Positions 10,488-21,173 of a DNA stretch of 64,000 nt are shown one piece after another (position 1 is the stretch's first letter; every line of letters begins with the position of its first letter). The notes beneath the pieces were generated by a model. It saw nothing but the letters and a program-made list of their open reading frames with translations. It was not told the DNA's origin and searched no databases. A program made the translations under genes and the position numbers. Source of the stretch: Azolla caroliniana (taxonomy: Eukaryota; Polypodiophyta); contig JBHGNT010000014.1 of assembly GCA_043228905.1 (NCBI GenBank), positions 4,464,001 through 4,528,000 on the forward strand, read 5' to 3'.

Positions 10488-10876
10488 TGTTGTCTGCCTG
10501 GCCGGACTAGCCTCAACACAGGTGTCTATCCGACACTTCTCCAAAGGGGTGGTAAGGATTGGATGCTAGGTTACACGCGTAAGATGATTACACTAAGCAC
10601 AGACGGTAAAACAATACAAAGATAAAGATAAACACGCAATAATTATATTTGTATTACTTCCGTAAAGCATTTACAAATCATCGGATCCTTTTATAGGCAT
10701 CCGGCAAGGTTACAATCGGTGCACTTAGACAACCGGCATCCGAATCGGTCCGGATCCGGATCGGTACAACTGTACCAGATCCGTCCCTCCGAATAATAAT
10801 TATACTATTATTTACTTCCTATTATCCGATCCGACTCCGCCTTCCCACTTGTCCTTGCTCTTCTGACCGGTCAACA
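10488..10876 (-). repeat. 5' LTR of Ty3-B (389 bp)
   Basis: On the minus strand it starts TGTTGACC at 10876 and ends GACAACA at 10488, giving matched TGTTG/CAACA ends. A TATA box (CCTATAAAAGG) is present near 10690. Its right neighbour is a family-P LTR fragment, into which Ty3-B appears to have inserted. Confidence 0.7.
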
Positions 10877-10881
10877 GTAAG

Positions 10882-11112
10882 AAATTGGATATCCAATTGA
10901 TGTATCAATCTTGTTCTTCAAATCTAAAGTCAAGAGTTCAAACTTAATCTCTCTCAATCTAAAGTGAAGCATTCTATCTTATCTCAATCTCTCTCTTTCA
11001 ATCTATCTTAATTCCTTTCTCGCTAAAGGTAGTGCAAACTTCGAGTCCTTCCAATCCAGAACCTCGGCGGTTCCGCCTCATGATCCGCGTGTAGTGACGG
11101 ATCTTCACAACA
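10882..11112 (+). repeat. Family-P LTR fragment (3' part)
   Basis: Matches the 3' part of the LTR at 22721-23794 in the same orientation and the LTR at 18137-19325 in reverse. It ends in ATCTTCACAACA (one base off the family end) and is followed, after the same 8-nt spacer, by TGGTGA, the start of the family primer site at 11121. It lies inverted relative to the K coding sequence to its right. Confidence 0.75.
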
Positions 11113-11887
11113 GAATTAAGTGGTGATAGATGTCTTTGACTCATTCACAGCAGTGTCTTTGATATATGTTTTGATCACATCCTTTGGATCCTCATGGATT
11201 GTTTGGCCATCGCCATCCCTTGTCATATTTTGCTCAAACTCTTGGTTGCACATATCAACTTTAACCCTTGCTTCTTCCCATCACTATCCTTCTCGTGGGT
11301 CTTACATCGGTTAATGCCCAAGTCTCTAGAACGAGTGTGGAGGGACCCATACATTTCCATCGTTCGCCTTTTTCGTGCTGCACTTAGTCATTTCCATCTT
11401 AAAGTTGTTCGAATCAGTATTGACCTTTGCTTCCTCGCTGCCAACTTCCGTCTCTTGGGTCTTACATCGGTTAATGCCCAAGTCTCTAGAACTAGTGCGA
11501 GGAAAGGCTCTTCATGGCCATTCACCATCTTCGCCTTGACGTCATTTTCCATAACTATCTCTTCAAAGTCATGGGCCTCGTACCCATTGATCCTTTTTAT
11601 TGAGCAATTCTTTATTATGTTTCTCTCTTTGTCGCATGTGTTAGTCATGTTTTACTCGTACAAAATCAGTCGGACAAACGAAATTCCGGTAGATTGTCAC
11701 GAAATGCACTTCGTCGTCACCTCCCGTATCTTGGGTCTTACATCGGTTCTCGGACGCAATTGCCCAAGTCTCTGGTGCATGTGTGGAGAAAATCTGGTAA
11801 TGGTCGTTTATCTTGTTCATAGTCACCTCCTCGATGTCGTCTTTAGTAGCTAGATCCTCAATTACACTAGCCTCGCACTCTTTATCT
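11113..11887 (-). pseudogene. K element: non-homologous gag extension with repeats (left part)
   Basis: Joined in minus orientation to 17215-18064 once the copia insertion is ignored. It carries three imperfect copies of a segment encoding ETWALTDVRPK (about 11296-11331, 11455-11493, 11730-11775; the last is diverged). It shows no similarity to protease or pol of family P, so K appears to have exchanged its downstream part for unrelated sequence. Frames are broken. I do not recognise the encoded protein. Confidence 0.5.
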
Positions 11888-12491
11888 TGTTGGGATTACG
11901 GTCCCTTCGGATGGGATGGTCGGAAGTCGGAGATGAATGACGACGAGCCCGGTTTCGGTTTCGGATCCGGATGACGAAGACCCCGGTTTCGGTGCCGGAT
12001 GACGAATGTACCCGGAGAGCGATTCGGATGCAGGGACATACCCGTAATATGTTCGCTATGGGCCCCTGAGGCTATAGTTGTAAATAGCCCAAAGTCATAT
12101 AAGTATAAATATGACTTAGGGCAAACTGTTTTGATGTGGCTTATCATTTTTCTGTTTTTCCACTCAAGAGGAGTGAAGAGAGAGCAGCCGAGAGAGAGAG
12201 AGAGAGAGCGCGAGAGAGACGAAGAGGTAGACGCCTCTGTGTATTTCCGCCGCCTGTGGCGAGTACAGCGAGCTCAAGGTCGTTGCCTTGCAGCTCGCCA
12301 TTGTATATTTCTCTGTGCATAGTTTGGTTTGGAGTCTCGCACTCCCGTGGTTTTTTCCCGTATAGGGTTTTTCCACGTTAATCCTTGTGTATCGCGTCTT
12401 TCTCTGTATTTCCTATTTTCTGCTACATTGATCCGCGATTAATCGGTTGTGGCCGACTGAAGAAGGTGAATCCAAGCGTTGATTCCCAACA
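11888..12491 (+). repeat. 5' LTR of intact copia (604 bp)
   Basis: Bounded by TGTTGGGA and TCCCAACA. A TATA-type box TATAAAT lies at 12104-12110, and a (GA)n run is near 12190-12210. Confidence 0.95.
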
Positions 12492-12494
12492 AAC

Positions 12495-12506
12495 TGGTAT
12501 CAGAGC
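12495..12506 (+). promoter_or_regulatory. Primer-binding site of intact copia
   Basis: TGGTATCAGAGC, complementary to the 3' end of initiator Met tRNA, three bases after the 5' LTR. Confidence 0.9.
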
Positions 12507-12520
12507 GACTGTTGCAGAAA

Positions 12521-15500
12521 ATGGAAGGCGGCGGCAGCGGGCAGCCGATGATGATGGTGCTGAATGCACAGAATTACGCCGACTGGAAGATCAAGATGGA
12601 GGATCTTCTGATTGTTCGGGACCTGTACGAACCGATTGACAGGTCGGAAATACCGAAAGGGGTACTTGAGTCGGAGTGGAAGCTCCTGAACCGGAAAGCC
12701 GTAGCGACGATCCGACAATACGTCGATGTAAACGTCCTACAACATGTGGCGAACGACACCAACGCATACGAGATGTGGAAGAAGCTGTCGGGCCTCTATG
12801 AGAGGAAGAATGCGTTGAACCGGACCTCCCTGATGAGGAAGATAGTGAATCTCAAGTACCGGGACGGCGAGAGTATGGTGGAACACGTAAGCACGTTCAT
12901 GGGATTCGTGAATCAGCTTGCGGCGATCAAGTTCCCGTTGGAGGATGCAATGCAAGCCATCATCCTGATGTGTACATTGCCCGAAAGCTGGGAGAACTTG
13001 GTGGTGACTCTCAGCACCTCGTGCACCGAAGATAACTTGTCCTTACAAACTGTAAAGACAAGTATTCTGAATGAAGAAGCGCGTCGGAGAGATAAGGAAC
13101 CGGCCTCCGACCCGAAGATGCTGTTTACCGAATCGGATCGGGGAAGACAATGGAACCGGAGTCCGCAAAGACGGGAGAAGTCGGGGACCCGGTCGCAGTC
13201 AAGAGGAAGACCCACATGCTTCCACTGTGGGAAGCCGGGGCACTTCCGAAAGAATTGTCGGCATTACCGAAAAGACAACGGAGCCGACGACACCGACTCG
13301 AAGAAGTCACCGGAGAGAAACGGTGCATACCGGGGAGCCACGGACCGGAGAGGTTCGGATCGGCGAGGGCAGGACCGGAAAGGAACAACGGCACTAGCGG
13401 CAAGTGAGGAAGAAATCATGCTCATCACCGAAGAAGGTGAGCTAAACGTTGCCGGCGACGAGACGACCTGGGTGGTCGATTCCGGAGCATCGTTCCACCT
13501 GACCCCGGAGAGAAGATACTTCTCATCCTACACAGCCGGTCAGCATGGCTGTGTTCGGATGGGAAATGAAGGTACGTGCCGGATTGCCGGCATAGGAGAC
13601 GTGTGGTTGACAACCCCGACCGGATGCAAAATGCTGCTGAAGAATGTCCGACACGTTCCGGAGGTCCGACTGAACCTGATTTCAGCCGGGAGGCTAGATG
13701 ATGAAGGCTACATGGGTAGCATCCGGAACGGTGTCATGAAGTTCAGCAAGGGGAACCTGATAGTGGCTCGGGCCCGGAAGGACAACACACTGTACTTGAT
13801 GAATGCCCGGTTATGTCCGGAAGAGTTGAATGTGGCAGCCGACACTGCCGGTGAGCTGTGGCACAAAAGACTGTGCCACATGAGTGAGAAGGGGATGAAG
13901 AGGCTTGCAGAAGACAACCTTATCCCAGTGAAGCATGTGCACCTGGAGAAGTGCACCGATTGCCTGGCCGGTAAGCAGAACCGAACCTCCTTCCACTCAA
14001 GGCCACCGACGAGACGTAGCGCACCATTGGAGTTGGTGCACACTGACGTGTGTCAGGTAGAAACGAAGTCACATGGCGGAGCCCAGTACTTCGTAACATT
14101 CATCGATGATCATAGCCGAAAGCTGTGGACGGCACCGCTGAAGACAAAGGACCAAGTGTTGTGCGTCTTCAAAGAACTCCACGCGAGAGTGGAAAGGGAA
14201 TCCGGCAAGAAGCTGAAAGCGATACGAGCGGATAACGGAGGGGAATACCGGGGGCAGTTCCAGGAGTACTGTCGCTCGAAGGGAATCCGGCTCGAGTTTA
14301 CTGTGCCGAAGACACCGGAACTGAACGGGCTGGCCGAGAGGATGAACCGGACCATAATGGAGAGGGTCCGGAGTATGCTGGCGCATGCGAAATTACCCAA
14401 GGGGTTTTGGGCTGAGGCAATGTCGACGGCGACATACGTGATAAACAGATCACCCTCTGTACCTTTGGACGGAGACACGCCGCAGAAAGTGTGGACCGGT
14501 AAGGAAGTGTCCTACCGGCATCTGAAGGTGTTCGGGTGTCTCGCATACGTGCATGTGGCAAAGGACCGGAGGGGAAAGCTAGATCCAAAGACCCGGCCAT
14601 GCATATTCCTCGGTTACGGTGACGACGAGTTCGGCTACCGAGTATGGGACCCGGTCGACAAGAAGATATTCAGGAGTCGAGACATCATCTTCATGGAGGA
14701 CAAGACACTCGCCGACTGGGAGTCGGAGAAGAAGGTAAAGAGCTCCAAGCCGACCGGTGAGGATCAACTCTACAAGGAGCAGTCCCGACCGGCAAGGGAC
14801 CGGCTAGCACTCGAGGATCCGGCCGAAGACGGTGAAGAAACAGAACCGGCCGAAGAAGATGAAAACGATACCGGAACCGGCCCCGATCCCGAAATGGATT
14901 CGGATGAAGAAGAATCGGAAGAACCGGTTACCGAAGCTCCGGAACGGAGATATCCTCTAAGAGAGAGGAGGGCCCCCCGGAGATTTCCGGATCCAGAGCA
15001 CGTGCTGCTAACCGACGAGGGGGAGCCGGAGAGGTTTGAAGAAGCAAAGCACGACACCCAGAGCCGCAGGTGGTTGAGTGCCATGCAGGACGAGATGGAT
15101 TCCCTGCATGAGAACCACACATATGAACTTGTGGAGTTGCCGAAAGGAAAGCGGGCACTTCGAAACAAGTGGGTGTTCAAGCTGAAACCGGGAGATGCCG
15201 GAAACCCCACGAGATACAAAGCCAGGATCGTGGTGAAGGGGTTCCAGCAAAAGAAGGGCGTCGACTTCGACGAGATTTTTGCCCCGGTAGTGAAGATGAC
15301 CTCCATCCGGACGGTGCTGAGCATAGCGGCAAGCATGGACCTCGAGGTAGAACAGATGGACGTGAAGACGGCATTCCTTCACGGTGACCTCGAAGAAGAG
15401 ATCTACATGCAGCAACCGGAAGGATTCGAGAAGAAAGGGAAAGAGCACCTGGTATGCCGGTTGAAGAAGAGCCTTTACGGACTGAAGCAGGCTCCCCGGC

Positions 15501-16594
15501 AATGGTACCGGAAGTTCGACTCCTTCATGACCGACGAAGGGTACCTCAAAACGCAGTCCGACCACTGCGTGTTTGTGAAGAAGTTCGAAGGAGGAGACTT
15601 CCTAATACTCCTCCTGTACGTGGACGACATGTTGATCGTCGGACGGGACCAGGTCAAGATACGGATGCTGAAGAAGGCTCTTCACCGAACCTTCTCAATG
15701 AAGGACTTGGGTCCGGCGAGGCAAATACTAGGGATGCACATCATCCGGGACCGGAAGAAGAAGCAGTTGTGGCTGTCACAGGAGAAGTACGTGACGAAGG
15801 TGCTTCACCGGTTCAACATGTCGGAGGCAAGACCAGTCGGATCGACCCTCCCGGCAAACTGCAAGCTGTCCAGCAAGCAAAGCCCCAAGACAAAGGCTGA
15901 AAAGGAGGATATGATGAAAGTGCCATATGCCTCAGCCGTCGGGAGCTTGATGTACGCCATGGTGTGTACGAGACCGGACATCGGATATGCAGTCGGAGTG
16001 GTGAGCCGATACATGAGCAATCCCGGCAAAGAGCATTGGAACGCGGTCAAGTGGATACTCCGATACCTGAAGGGCACAGCGAATGTGTGCCTCCGATTCG
16101 GCTCCGGCAAACCCGAACTCGACGGTTTCACCGATTCGGATATGTCGGCTGATGCAGATACCAGCCGGTCCACATCAGGGTATGTGATGACGTATGCAGG
16201 GGGAGCTGTTTCGTGGCAGTCGAGGCTGCAGAAGACGGTTGCGTTGTCAACCACGGAGGCTGAGTACATGGCAGCTGTTGAAGCCGGCAAGGAAATGATA
16301 TGGATGAAGGACTTCATTAGAGAGCTCGGTATCCGGCAGGAGGAGTACCGACTCTACTGCGACAGTCAGAGTGCCATCCACCTTGCGAAGAACGCGGCCT
16401 ATCACTCCCGGACGAAGCACATCCAGCGAAGATATCACTGGATCCGGGAAAGGATAGAAGACCAGGAGTTCGTGCTGACGAAGATCCACACGGACGAGAA
16501 CGGGTCAGATATGCTGACCAAGGTGCTCACACCCGACAAGCTGGAAGCATGCCGGAAGAGGATCGGATTGGAAAGACATCCCATGCCGAAGTGA
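12521..16594 (+). CDS. Copia gag-pol polyprotein, apparently intact
   Basis: A 1357-residue polyprotein in one frame, from the ATG at 12521 just after the primer site to TGA at 16592-16594. Gag of the UBN2 type covers residues 1-230. The zinc knuckle CFHCGKPGHFRKNC is at 233-246. The protease has active-site DSG at 320-322. The integrase zinc finger uses H448, H453, C478 and C481, and its catalytic residues are D509, D571 and E606. Reverse transcriptase has a MDVKTAFLHGDL block near 947 and catalytic YVDD at 1033-1036. RNase H ends the chain, with TDSDMSADA and TTEAEYMA blocks. An acidic, Pro/Glu-rich linker (about 755-830) separates integrase from RT. All key residues are present, so it may be functional. 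Copia order (integrase before RT) is clear. Lineage, perhaps Tork-like, is uncertain. Confidence 0.97.
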   Translation: MEGGGSGQPMMMVLNAQNYADWKIKMEDLLIVRDLYEPIDRSEIPKGVLESEWKLLNRKAVATIRQYVDVNVLQHVANDTNAYEMWKKLSGLYERKNALNRTSLMRKIVNLKYRDGESMVEHVSTFMGFVNQLAAIKFPLEDAMQAIILMCTLPESWENLVVTLSTSCTEDNLSLQTVKTSILNEEARRRDKEPASDPKMLFTESDRGRQWNRSPQRREKSGTRSQSRGRPTCFHCGKPGHFRKNCRHYRKDNGADDTDSKKSPERNGAYRGATDRRGSDRRGQDRKGTTALAASEEEIMLITEEGELNVAGDETTWVVDSGASFHLTPERRYFSSYTAGQHGCVRMGNEGTCRIAGIGDVWLTTPTGCKMLLKNVRHVPEVRLNLISAGRLDDEGYMGSIRNGVMKFSKGNLIVARARKDNTLYLMNARLCPEELNVAADTAGELWHKRLCHMSEKGMKRLAEDNLIPVKHVHLEKCTDCLAGKQNRTSFHSRPPTRRSAPLELVHTDVCQVETKSHGGAQYFVTFIDDHSRKLWTAPLKTKDQVLCVFKELHARVERESGKKLKAIRADNGGEYRGQFQEYCRSKGIRLEFTVPKTPELNGLAERMNRTIMERVRSMLAHAKLPKGFWAEAMSTATYVINRSPSVPLDGDTPQKVWTGKEVSYRHLKVFGCLAYVHVAKDRRGKLDPKTRPCIFLGYGDDEFGYRVWDPVDKKIFRSRDIIFMEDKTLADWESEKKVKSSKPTGEDQLYKEQSRPARDRLALEDPAEDGEETEPAEEDENDTGTGPDPEMDSDEEESEEPVTEAPERRYPLRERRAPRRFPDPEHVLLTDEGEPERFEEAKHDTQSRRWLSAMQDEMDSLHENHTYELVELPKGKRALRNKWVFKLKPGDAGNPTRYKARIVVKGFQQKKGVDFDEIFAPVVKMTSIRTVLSIAASMDLEVEQMDVKTAFLHGDLEEEIYMQQPEGFEKKGKEHLVCRLKKSLYGLKQAPRQWYRKFDSFMTDEGYLKTQSDHCVFVKKFEGGDFLILLLYVDDMLIVGRDQVKIRMLKKALHRTFSMKDLGPARQILGMHIIRDRKKKQLWLSQEKYVTKVLHRFNMSEARPVGSTLPANCKLSSKQSPKTKAEKEDMMKVPYASAVGSLMYAMVCTRPDIGYAVGVVSRYMSNPGKEHWNAVKWILRYLKGTANVCLRFGSGKPELDGFTDSDMSADADTSRSTSGYVMTYAGGAVSWQSRLQKTVALSTTEAEYMAAVEAGKEMIWMKDFIRELGIRQEEYRLYCDSQSAIHLAKNAAYHSRTKHIQRRYHWIRERIEDQEFVLTKIHTDENGSDMLTKVLTPDKLEACRKRIGLERHPMPK

Positions 16595-16602
16595 AGGGGG
16601 AG
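16594..16602 (+). promoter_or_regulatory. Polypurine tract of intact copia
   Basis: AAGGGGGAG directly after the stop codon and two bases before the 3' LTR; primes plus-strand DNA synthesis. Confidence 0.85.
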
Positions 16603-16604
16603 TT

Positions 16605-17214
16605 TGTTGGGATTACGGTCCCTTCGGATGGGATGGTCGGAAGTCGGAGATGAATGACGACGAGCCCGGTTTCGGTTTCGGTTTCGGATCCGGATGACGA
16701 AGACCCCGGTTTCGGTGCCGGATGACGAATGTACCCGGAGAGCGATTCGGATGCAGGGACATACCCGTAATATGTTCGCTATGGGCCCCTGAGGCTATAG
16801 TTGTAAATAGCCCAAAGTCATATAAGTATAAATATGACTTAGGGCAAACTGTTTTGATGTGGCTTATCATTTTTCTGTTTTTCCACTCAAGAGGAGTGAA
16901 GAGAGAGCAGCCGAGAGAGAGAGAGAGAGAGCGCGAGAGAGACGAAGAGGTAGACGCCTCTGTGTATTTCCGCCGCCTGTGGCGAGTACAGCGAGCTCAA
17001 GGTCGTTGCCTTGCAGCTCGCCATTGTATATTTCTCTGTGCATAGTTTGGTTTGGAGTCTCGCACTCCCGTGGTTTTTTCCCGTATAGGGTTTTTCCACG
17101 TTAATCCCTGTGTATCGCGTCTTTCTCTGTATTTCCTATTTTCTGCTACATTGATCCGCGATTAATCGGTTGTGGCCGACTGAAGAAGGTGAATCCAAGC
17201 GTTGATTCCCAACA
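16605..17214 (+). repeat. 3' LTR of intact copia (610 bp)
   Basis: Same ends as the 5' LTR. It has one extra GTTTCG unit near 16677 and a C for T near 17107. Confidence 0.95.
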
Positions 17215-18064
17215 TATCTCTATTGATGCAAGCTTCAAGTAGGCTTGCTCCTTCATCATTTGATGTTTCGAACATGATACGCATTCCAAAACATTCATCC
17301 TTCCTCGAAATGGCCTTCTCCACCCTCGAGTCATCATCAATCTTCTTTTCATGTAGGTTGCTTTGTTTAGGCGGCTCGACTTCTTTAGGTGGTCTTGATG
17401 TTTCTACGCTTGGCCTTACCAAGTCAATCTCATCAAGCCATTGATGACGCCTGTCGATCTTGTTGCATGCTCGCTTCACCGCAACTCAATCCGCCACAAG
17501 CTCGTTCGCTTGGGTATCATCTTCAAGGAGAGTACCTAGTTCTCGTCTATCCTTTATATCCACAGCCTTTAGGAAGTACAAAGTTTTGTCCTCCTCAAGT
17601 AGCACTTGGTCTGTGGCGGGGAGACAACGAAACATTTGGTCGAACTCGTCGTACACCCTCGAGGCGCTCATCTTCTTATTTTTCTTCTCTATCCACCTCA
17701 TCAAGGTATGTCGAGTCATCCTCGACAAATCTTCCGTCGTGAACTCCGCTAATATTGATCTTTCAAACTCTGACCACGTTGTCTTCCTTTGTTGAAGCTC
17801 AATGACTCGACTTTGGACGTTGTTGGTGGCGACTCTCTTGTAGCTTGCGATTTGATGTGCTTCGGACACGTCCCTTTGATTCATCTCCCTTCTATATGCA
17901 TCAAGGAACTTCGTAATGTTCCTTCCGTCAAACTGACCCTCGAGCTCAACGACACGGTCGACGGCCTTCTCCAGGCTCGCATCGTTGTCTCGAGATCTCA
18001 TCATTTGTTCGATGATCGACATCATCCTTTTGAACTCTCCCGCTTGGTTGCTTGAGGATGCCAT
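17215..18064 (-). pseudogene. K element gag (family-P type), broken and split
   Basis: The minus frame from the ATG at 18062-18064 encodes MASSSNQAGEF and continues very close to the P2 gag (VDRVVELEGQFDGRN, LDAYRREMNQRDVSEA, RVYDEFDQMF, LGTLLEDDTQA). TGA at 17486-17488 stands where P2 has TGG. Similarity continues to about 17340 (QSNLHEKKIDDD) and then stops before the zinc knuckle. The copia element interrupts it at 17214/17215. K therefore keeps LTR, primer site and gag N-terminus of family P but not protease or pol, as a non-autonomous derivative would. Confidence 0.8.
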
Positions 18065-18120
18065 CTCCAAGTATCGATTGATCCTCGATTTGATCCTTCC
18101 TGCTGCCTCTTTCACGTCGG

Positions 18121-18136
18121 GTTCACCACTTAATTA
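18121..18136 (-). promoter_or_regulatory. Primer-binding region of K
   Basis: On the minus strand the LTR end is followed by TAATTAAG and TGGTGAACCCGAC, the same arrangement as in P2 at 23795-23815. Confidence 0.65.
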
Positions 18137-19325
18137 TGTCGTGAAGATCCGTCACTACGCGCGGATCGTGAAGCGGAACCGCCGGGGTTCTAGACCAGAA
18201 GGACTTGAAGTTTGCACTACCTTTAGCGAGAAAGGAATTAAGGTAGATTGAAAGAGAGAGATTGAGATAAGATAGAATGCTTCACTTTAGATAGAGAGAG
18301 ATTAAGATTGAACTCTTGACTTCAGATTTGAAGAACAAGATTGATACATCAATTGGATATCCAATTTCCTACTTTTAATTTCTTTATTAATACATCAATT
18401 GGATAACGAATTTTCTTCTTAATATTAATTTTGATATAAAGTACAAAGCCCCTTTGATCTTTTTCATCCACCCTTTTATAGATGCTCCCATACATATGAT
18501 GCATGTTTGCCATTTGGCGCTCATATATCTCATGTCACTCAATCAAGCTCTAATATGAGAATTTATATGTACAACTATAATGATAAAAATATAATCCCTA
18601 AAGAAATGGCTTGGCTTAATGGTAAGCCTATTGCTTCCTATCTTGGAGTTGCAAAGTTTTGAGTCTTGCTTACATCTTTTTCTTTTATGCACAAAATACT
18701 ATTAGGCTTTTGGAGCAAATATCTTTAAGACACCATGCACCGCGACCAACCGACCCGACCGATCCGTCCGATTTGCATCCGTTTGGTCCGGCCCAGTCCG
18801 CATCCCGAGTCGCTTGCTAGTCACCGGCCGGTCGTCGATCGTTGGTCACGGGTCACACCTCGTTGCTTGTCGGTCACTGCACGCTCACCGCCTCCGCCGC
18901 CGGTTGCCACCGGCTTCAATTGGCCAAAACTTTTACAAGTAGCTAGGCCACACCCACTCATCCAATTAGCTTTGTTCAAGTAACCTTGAACTCTCTATGC
19001 TCCACACATAAACACAAAGATGATAGCTTTTGCTCTGCCTTATATATGGTGAGATCCTTATTTGTCCTGACTATGTGGGATATCTCACAGTTTTATCTTT
19101 CTCTTTTCCTTTGCAAACTTTCTACCCACATAACTTGAGACTTAGATGTCTGTTTCTTATGTAGTAAAGTGCATTCGAAAGCTCTTGAAGACCTCCATAT
19201 TTTTGTACTAAGATATTAAACTTATTTAAAATAGTATTTTAACTATTATTGTTTTATATGATTTATACTCGATTTCGTATGTTTTATGTGATTTTCACAC
19301 CATTGCCGAAAAAATCTTCACGATA
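18137..19325 (-). repeat. 5' LTR of K (family-P type, about 1.19 kb)
   Basis: Reverse complement of the P2 LTR in the same order: start region, first TATA module, CCGG-rich segment, tRNA-like module (about 18605-18675), second TATA box, U5. On the minus strand it ends ATCTTCACGACA at 18137 and starts TATCGTGAAGAT at 19325, one base off the family terminus TGTCGTGAAGAT. Confidence 0.75.
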
Positions 19326-20389
19326 GTGGCCCGATACAACCGCCAACGACAAGAGGGTGGGGGGAAACGGTGTGGCAGTTGTCGTGGCCAACACAGGAGG
19401 AGGTGAAGGGTATGGCATTGTTGGCCGAGAGCGCAGGCCAAGGGGGAAAAAACGATCAAACAAATCAATAAAAAAATAGAGGAGAGAGTGTAAGGTCTAC
19501 CTGAGGGGGAGGCGGTGGCTAGAAGGGATGCGTAGATGGTGAGGCGGGGGGTGGATGGACACAAAACAGAGGTAGGGAGTGTGCAACGCGCAGGGGCTGG
19601 AGAACAAGCACAAAGGGGAGAGGAAGAGCGATGAAGAAAATAGGAAGGGGTGTGAGAGGAAAAGAGAGATGGGGAAGAGAAAACAAACAGTACACGAACA
19701 AGAAAACAAAAAAAAAAAAAAAGAGAGAGAACCTGAGACTACCATGCGACATAACATGTAAAAGAACGAGTGGAACCAATCAATAGATCAAACATAATTA
19801 AAAATAATCGCTCACGGTGCCCCGAAAAATAAAGGGTAACTCAGGGATTGTAAATACTAATACTTATATCAAAAGAATGCAAACTGTGAGCGTCGGGTGC
19901 GGTAACAAAGGTCATGGGAAAAGACAGGTCGAGTTGGTGATGATCAGAATGGCATAAGGTAGGGGGCAGGGTTAAAAGGGTGTGGGGTGGGCTAAGGTTT
20001 ATATGCGGACACCGAGTGTTTCGTGAGAGTTTGGGAAATTTAGGAGTTTTTGGGAGGACTTTAGGGGGTGGGTATGGGGGGTGTGTTGTTCGAGTGTTGT
20101 CCCAGGATCTTTGTATACTTTTAAGGACCCAGACCCGTGACATCTTTGTCAACGAGATGAGGAGGGCTTGTGAAGTACTTTTATGGGGCATTCGACCTCC
20201 TAGCTGTTTAGTCTGGTCGAGTTCTATGGCCTTAACCTGCGCGGGGTATTTGACCGATGTGCGAAGTTGTCGGGTGTCCTGTGTAGTCATGGTATGGTCG
20301 CGGTGTTATAGTATATTTTGTACACTACATGAAAAACATATATAGTACTAGATTCAATAAATATGAAGAAATAGAAGAAAATATTAAAA
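19326..20389. other. Unassigned stretch
   Basis: About 1.06 kb. A purine-rich, GAGA-like strand lies near 19570-19740. A minus frame of 149 codons at 19841-20290 starts with ATG but has no motif I recognise and a Pro/His/Ser-rich second half. Nothing else supported. Confidence 0.4.
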
Positions 20390-21100
20390 TATAAATTACA
20401 TGCATAGGGCAATATTCAAACCTTGCACCTCCATGTTAATAATGTAAAGCCTTACCATTACACTAACACATCATTTATGATAATAAAGTAGATGTCCTAC
20501 ATAGAAAGGTAACTTCACGCTAGGATAAACTTTAGTTAGAAGAAAACGCATGATAAAAGAAAAAGCTACACATGCACATCTAGCGTGCATAAACACTATA
20601 GTCGATAAAAACACATCAAGTTAGAAAAAGCAAGATCACTTTAGAAAAAGCATATAGTCTACTATTAGAGAAAAAGCATGGATTATTAAGACTCTCTCAT
20701 CACTATATAAGGATGGGGAGCACAATGTAATGGGGGGGTGTGGAATATTTGGAAATTGGATATATTTCCTAAAACACCAATTAATAAAATATAATCGTGG
20801 GATTCACGAAGTTTTATATAATCCATCTCTTCCAATCTATGATACATTGTTATTAGGATTCTAAATATTAACAAATCTAATAATCTATAATTGTGGGATT
20901 CACAAGTTTTTAATATCTCTCTTTTAATCCAAATTCATATTCTTATCTTAATATTGAATAATCTAATACAATAGACTCGTGGGATTCACGAGGTTTCTAT
21001 ATCTCTTTCTTAAAATCTATTTATATTCTTATTAGCCTTAAAACTCTCCTCCTCCTAGTCCCAAACCCCAGTGGTTCCCACCCGACTCACACAACGATCT
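20390..21100 (+). repeat. LTR-like sequence with tRNA-like module (third family)
   Basis: Contains a degenerate minus-strand tRNA-like module (20410-20460, A-box-like TAGTGTAATGG), a TATA-type box CTATATAAGG near 20704, and at 21105-21120 a TGGCGCTG string that could be a primer site. Ends are not defined and no partner copy is in the window, so this is a tentative solo or orphan LTR lying inverted to element L. Confidence 0.35.
20790..21040 (+). repeat. Three imperfect tandem repeats around GTGGGATTCAC
   Basis: Units of roughly 80-90 bp start at the motif near 20798, 20893 and 20971. Each is followed by a T-rich segment ending in a TCTT/AATC-type string. Confidence 0.6.
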
Positions 21101-21173
21101 GGCGCTGAAAGGCACGACAACGGGTGGGAAGTCGGCTTCGTTTCGGGACCCAGAAGCTAGTGACGCCTTTGTG

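Larger units (their letters stand above)
4557..10876 (-). mobile_element. Ty3/gypsy element Ty3-B, minus strand
   Basis: Reading leftward: LTR 10488-10876, primer site, gag 8975-10435, protease 7577-8653, RT-RNase H 5927-7576, integrase 4557-5954. The integrase and RT resemble the Tat/Athila-like branch of plant Ty3 rather than chromoviruses, and no chromodomain is visible at the C terminus. Several stops and one frameshift make it defective. The sequence left of 4557 does not resemble the LTR at 10488-10876, so the 3' LTR is missing, replaced or beyond recognition. Confidence 0.85.
11888..17214 (+). mobile_element. Intact Ty1/copia retrotransposon
   Basis: Complete element of 5327 bp. LTRs at 11888-12491 and 16605-17214 start TGTTGGGA and end TCCCAACA. 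The 5-bp target duplication TATCT is at 11883-11887 and 17215-17219. A Met-type primer site follows the 5' LTR and a purine tract precedes the 3' LTR. A single uninterrupted gag-pol frame fills the inside. By eye the LTRs differ by one T/C change and one 6-bp unit, so insertion is very recent. It sits inside the gag of element K. Confidence 0.97.

Noticed and set aside
11999-12322. Frame of 107 codons that recurs identically at 16722-17045
   Set aside because: Both lie inside the two near-identical LTRs of the intact copia; the repetition reflects the LTRs, not a gene.
14770-15565. Long minus frames opposite the copia polyprotein
   Set aside because: Shadow frames of a high-GC coding region with no independent motif.
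19841-20290. Minus frame of 149 codons with an ATG start
   Set aside because: No recognisable domain; its Pro/His-rich second half looks like chance translation of biased DNA.
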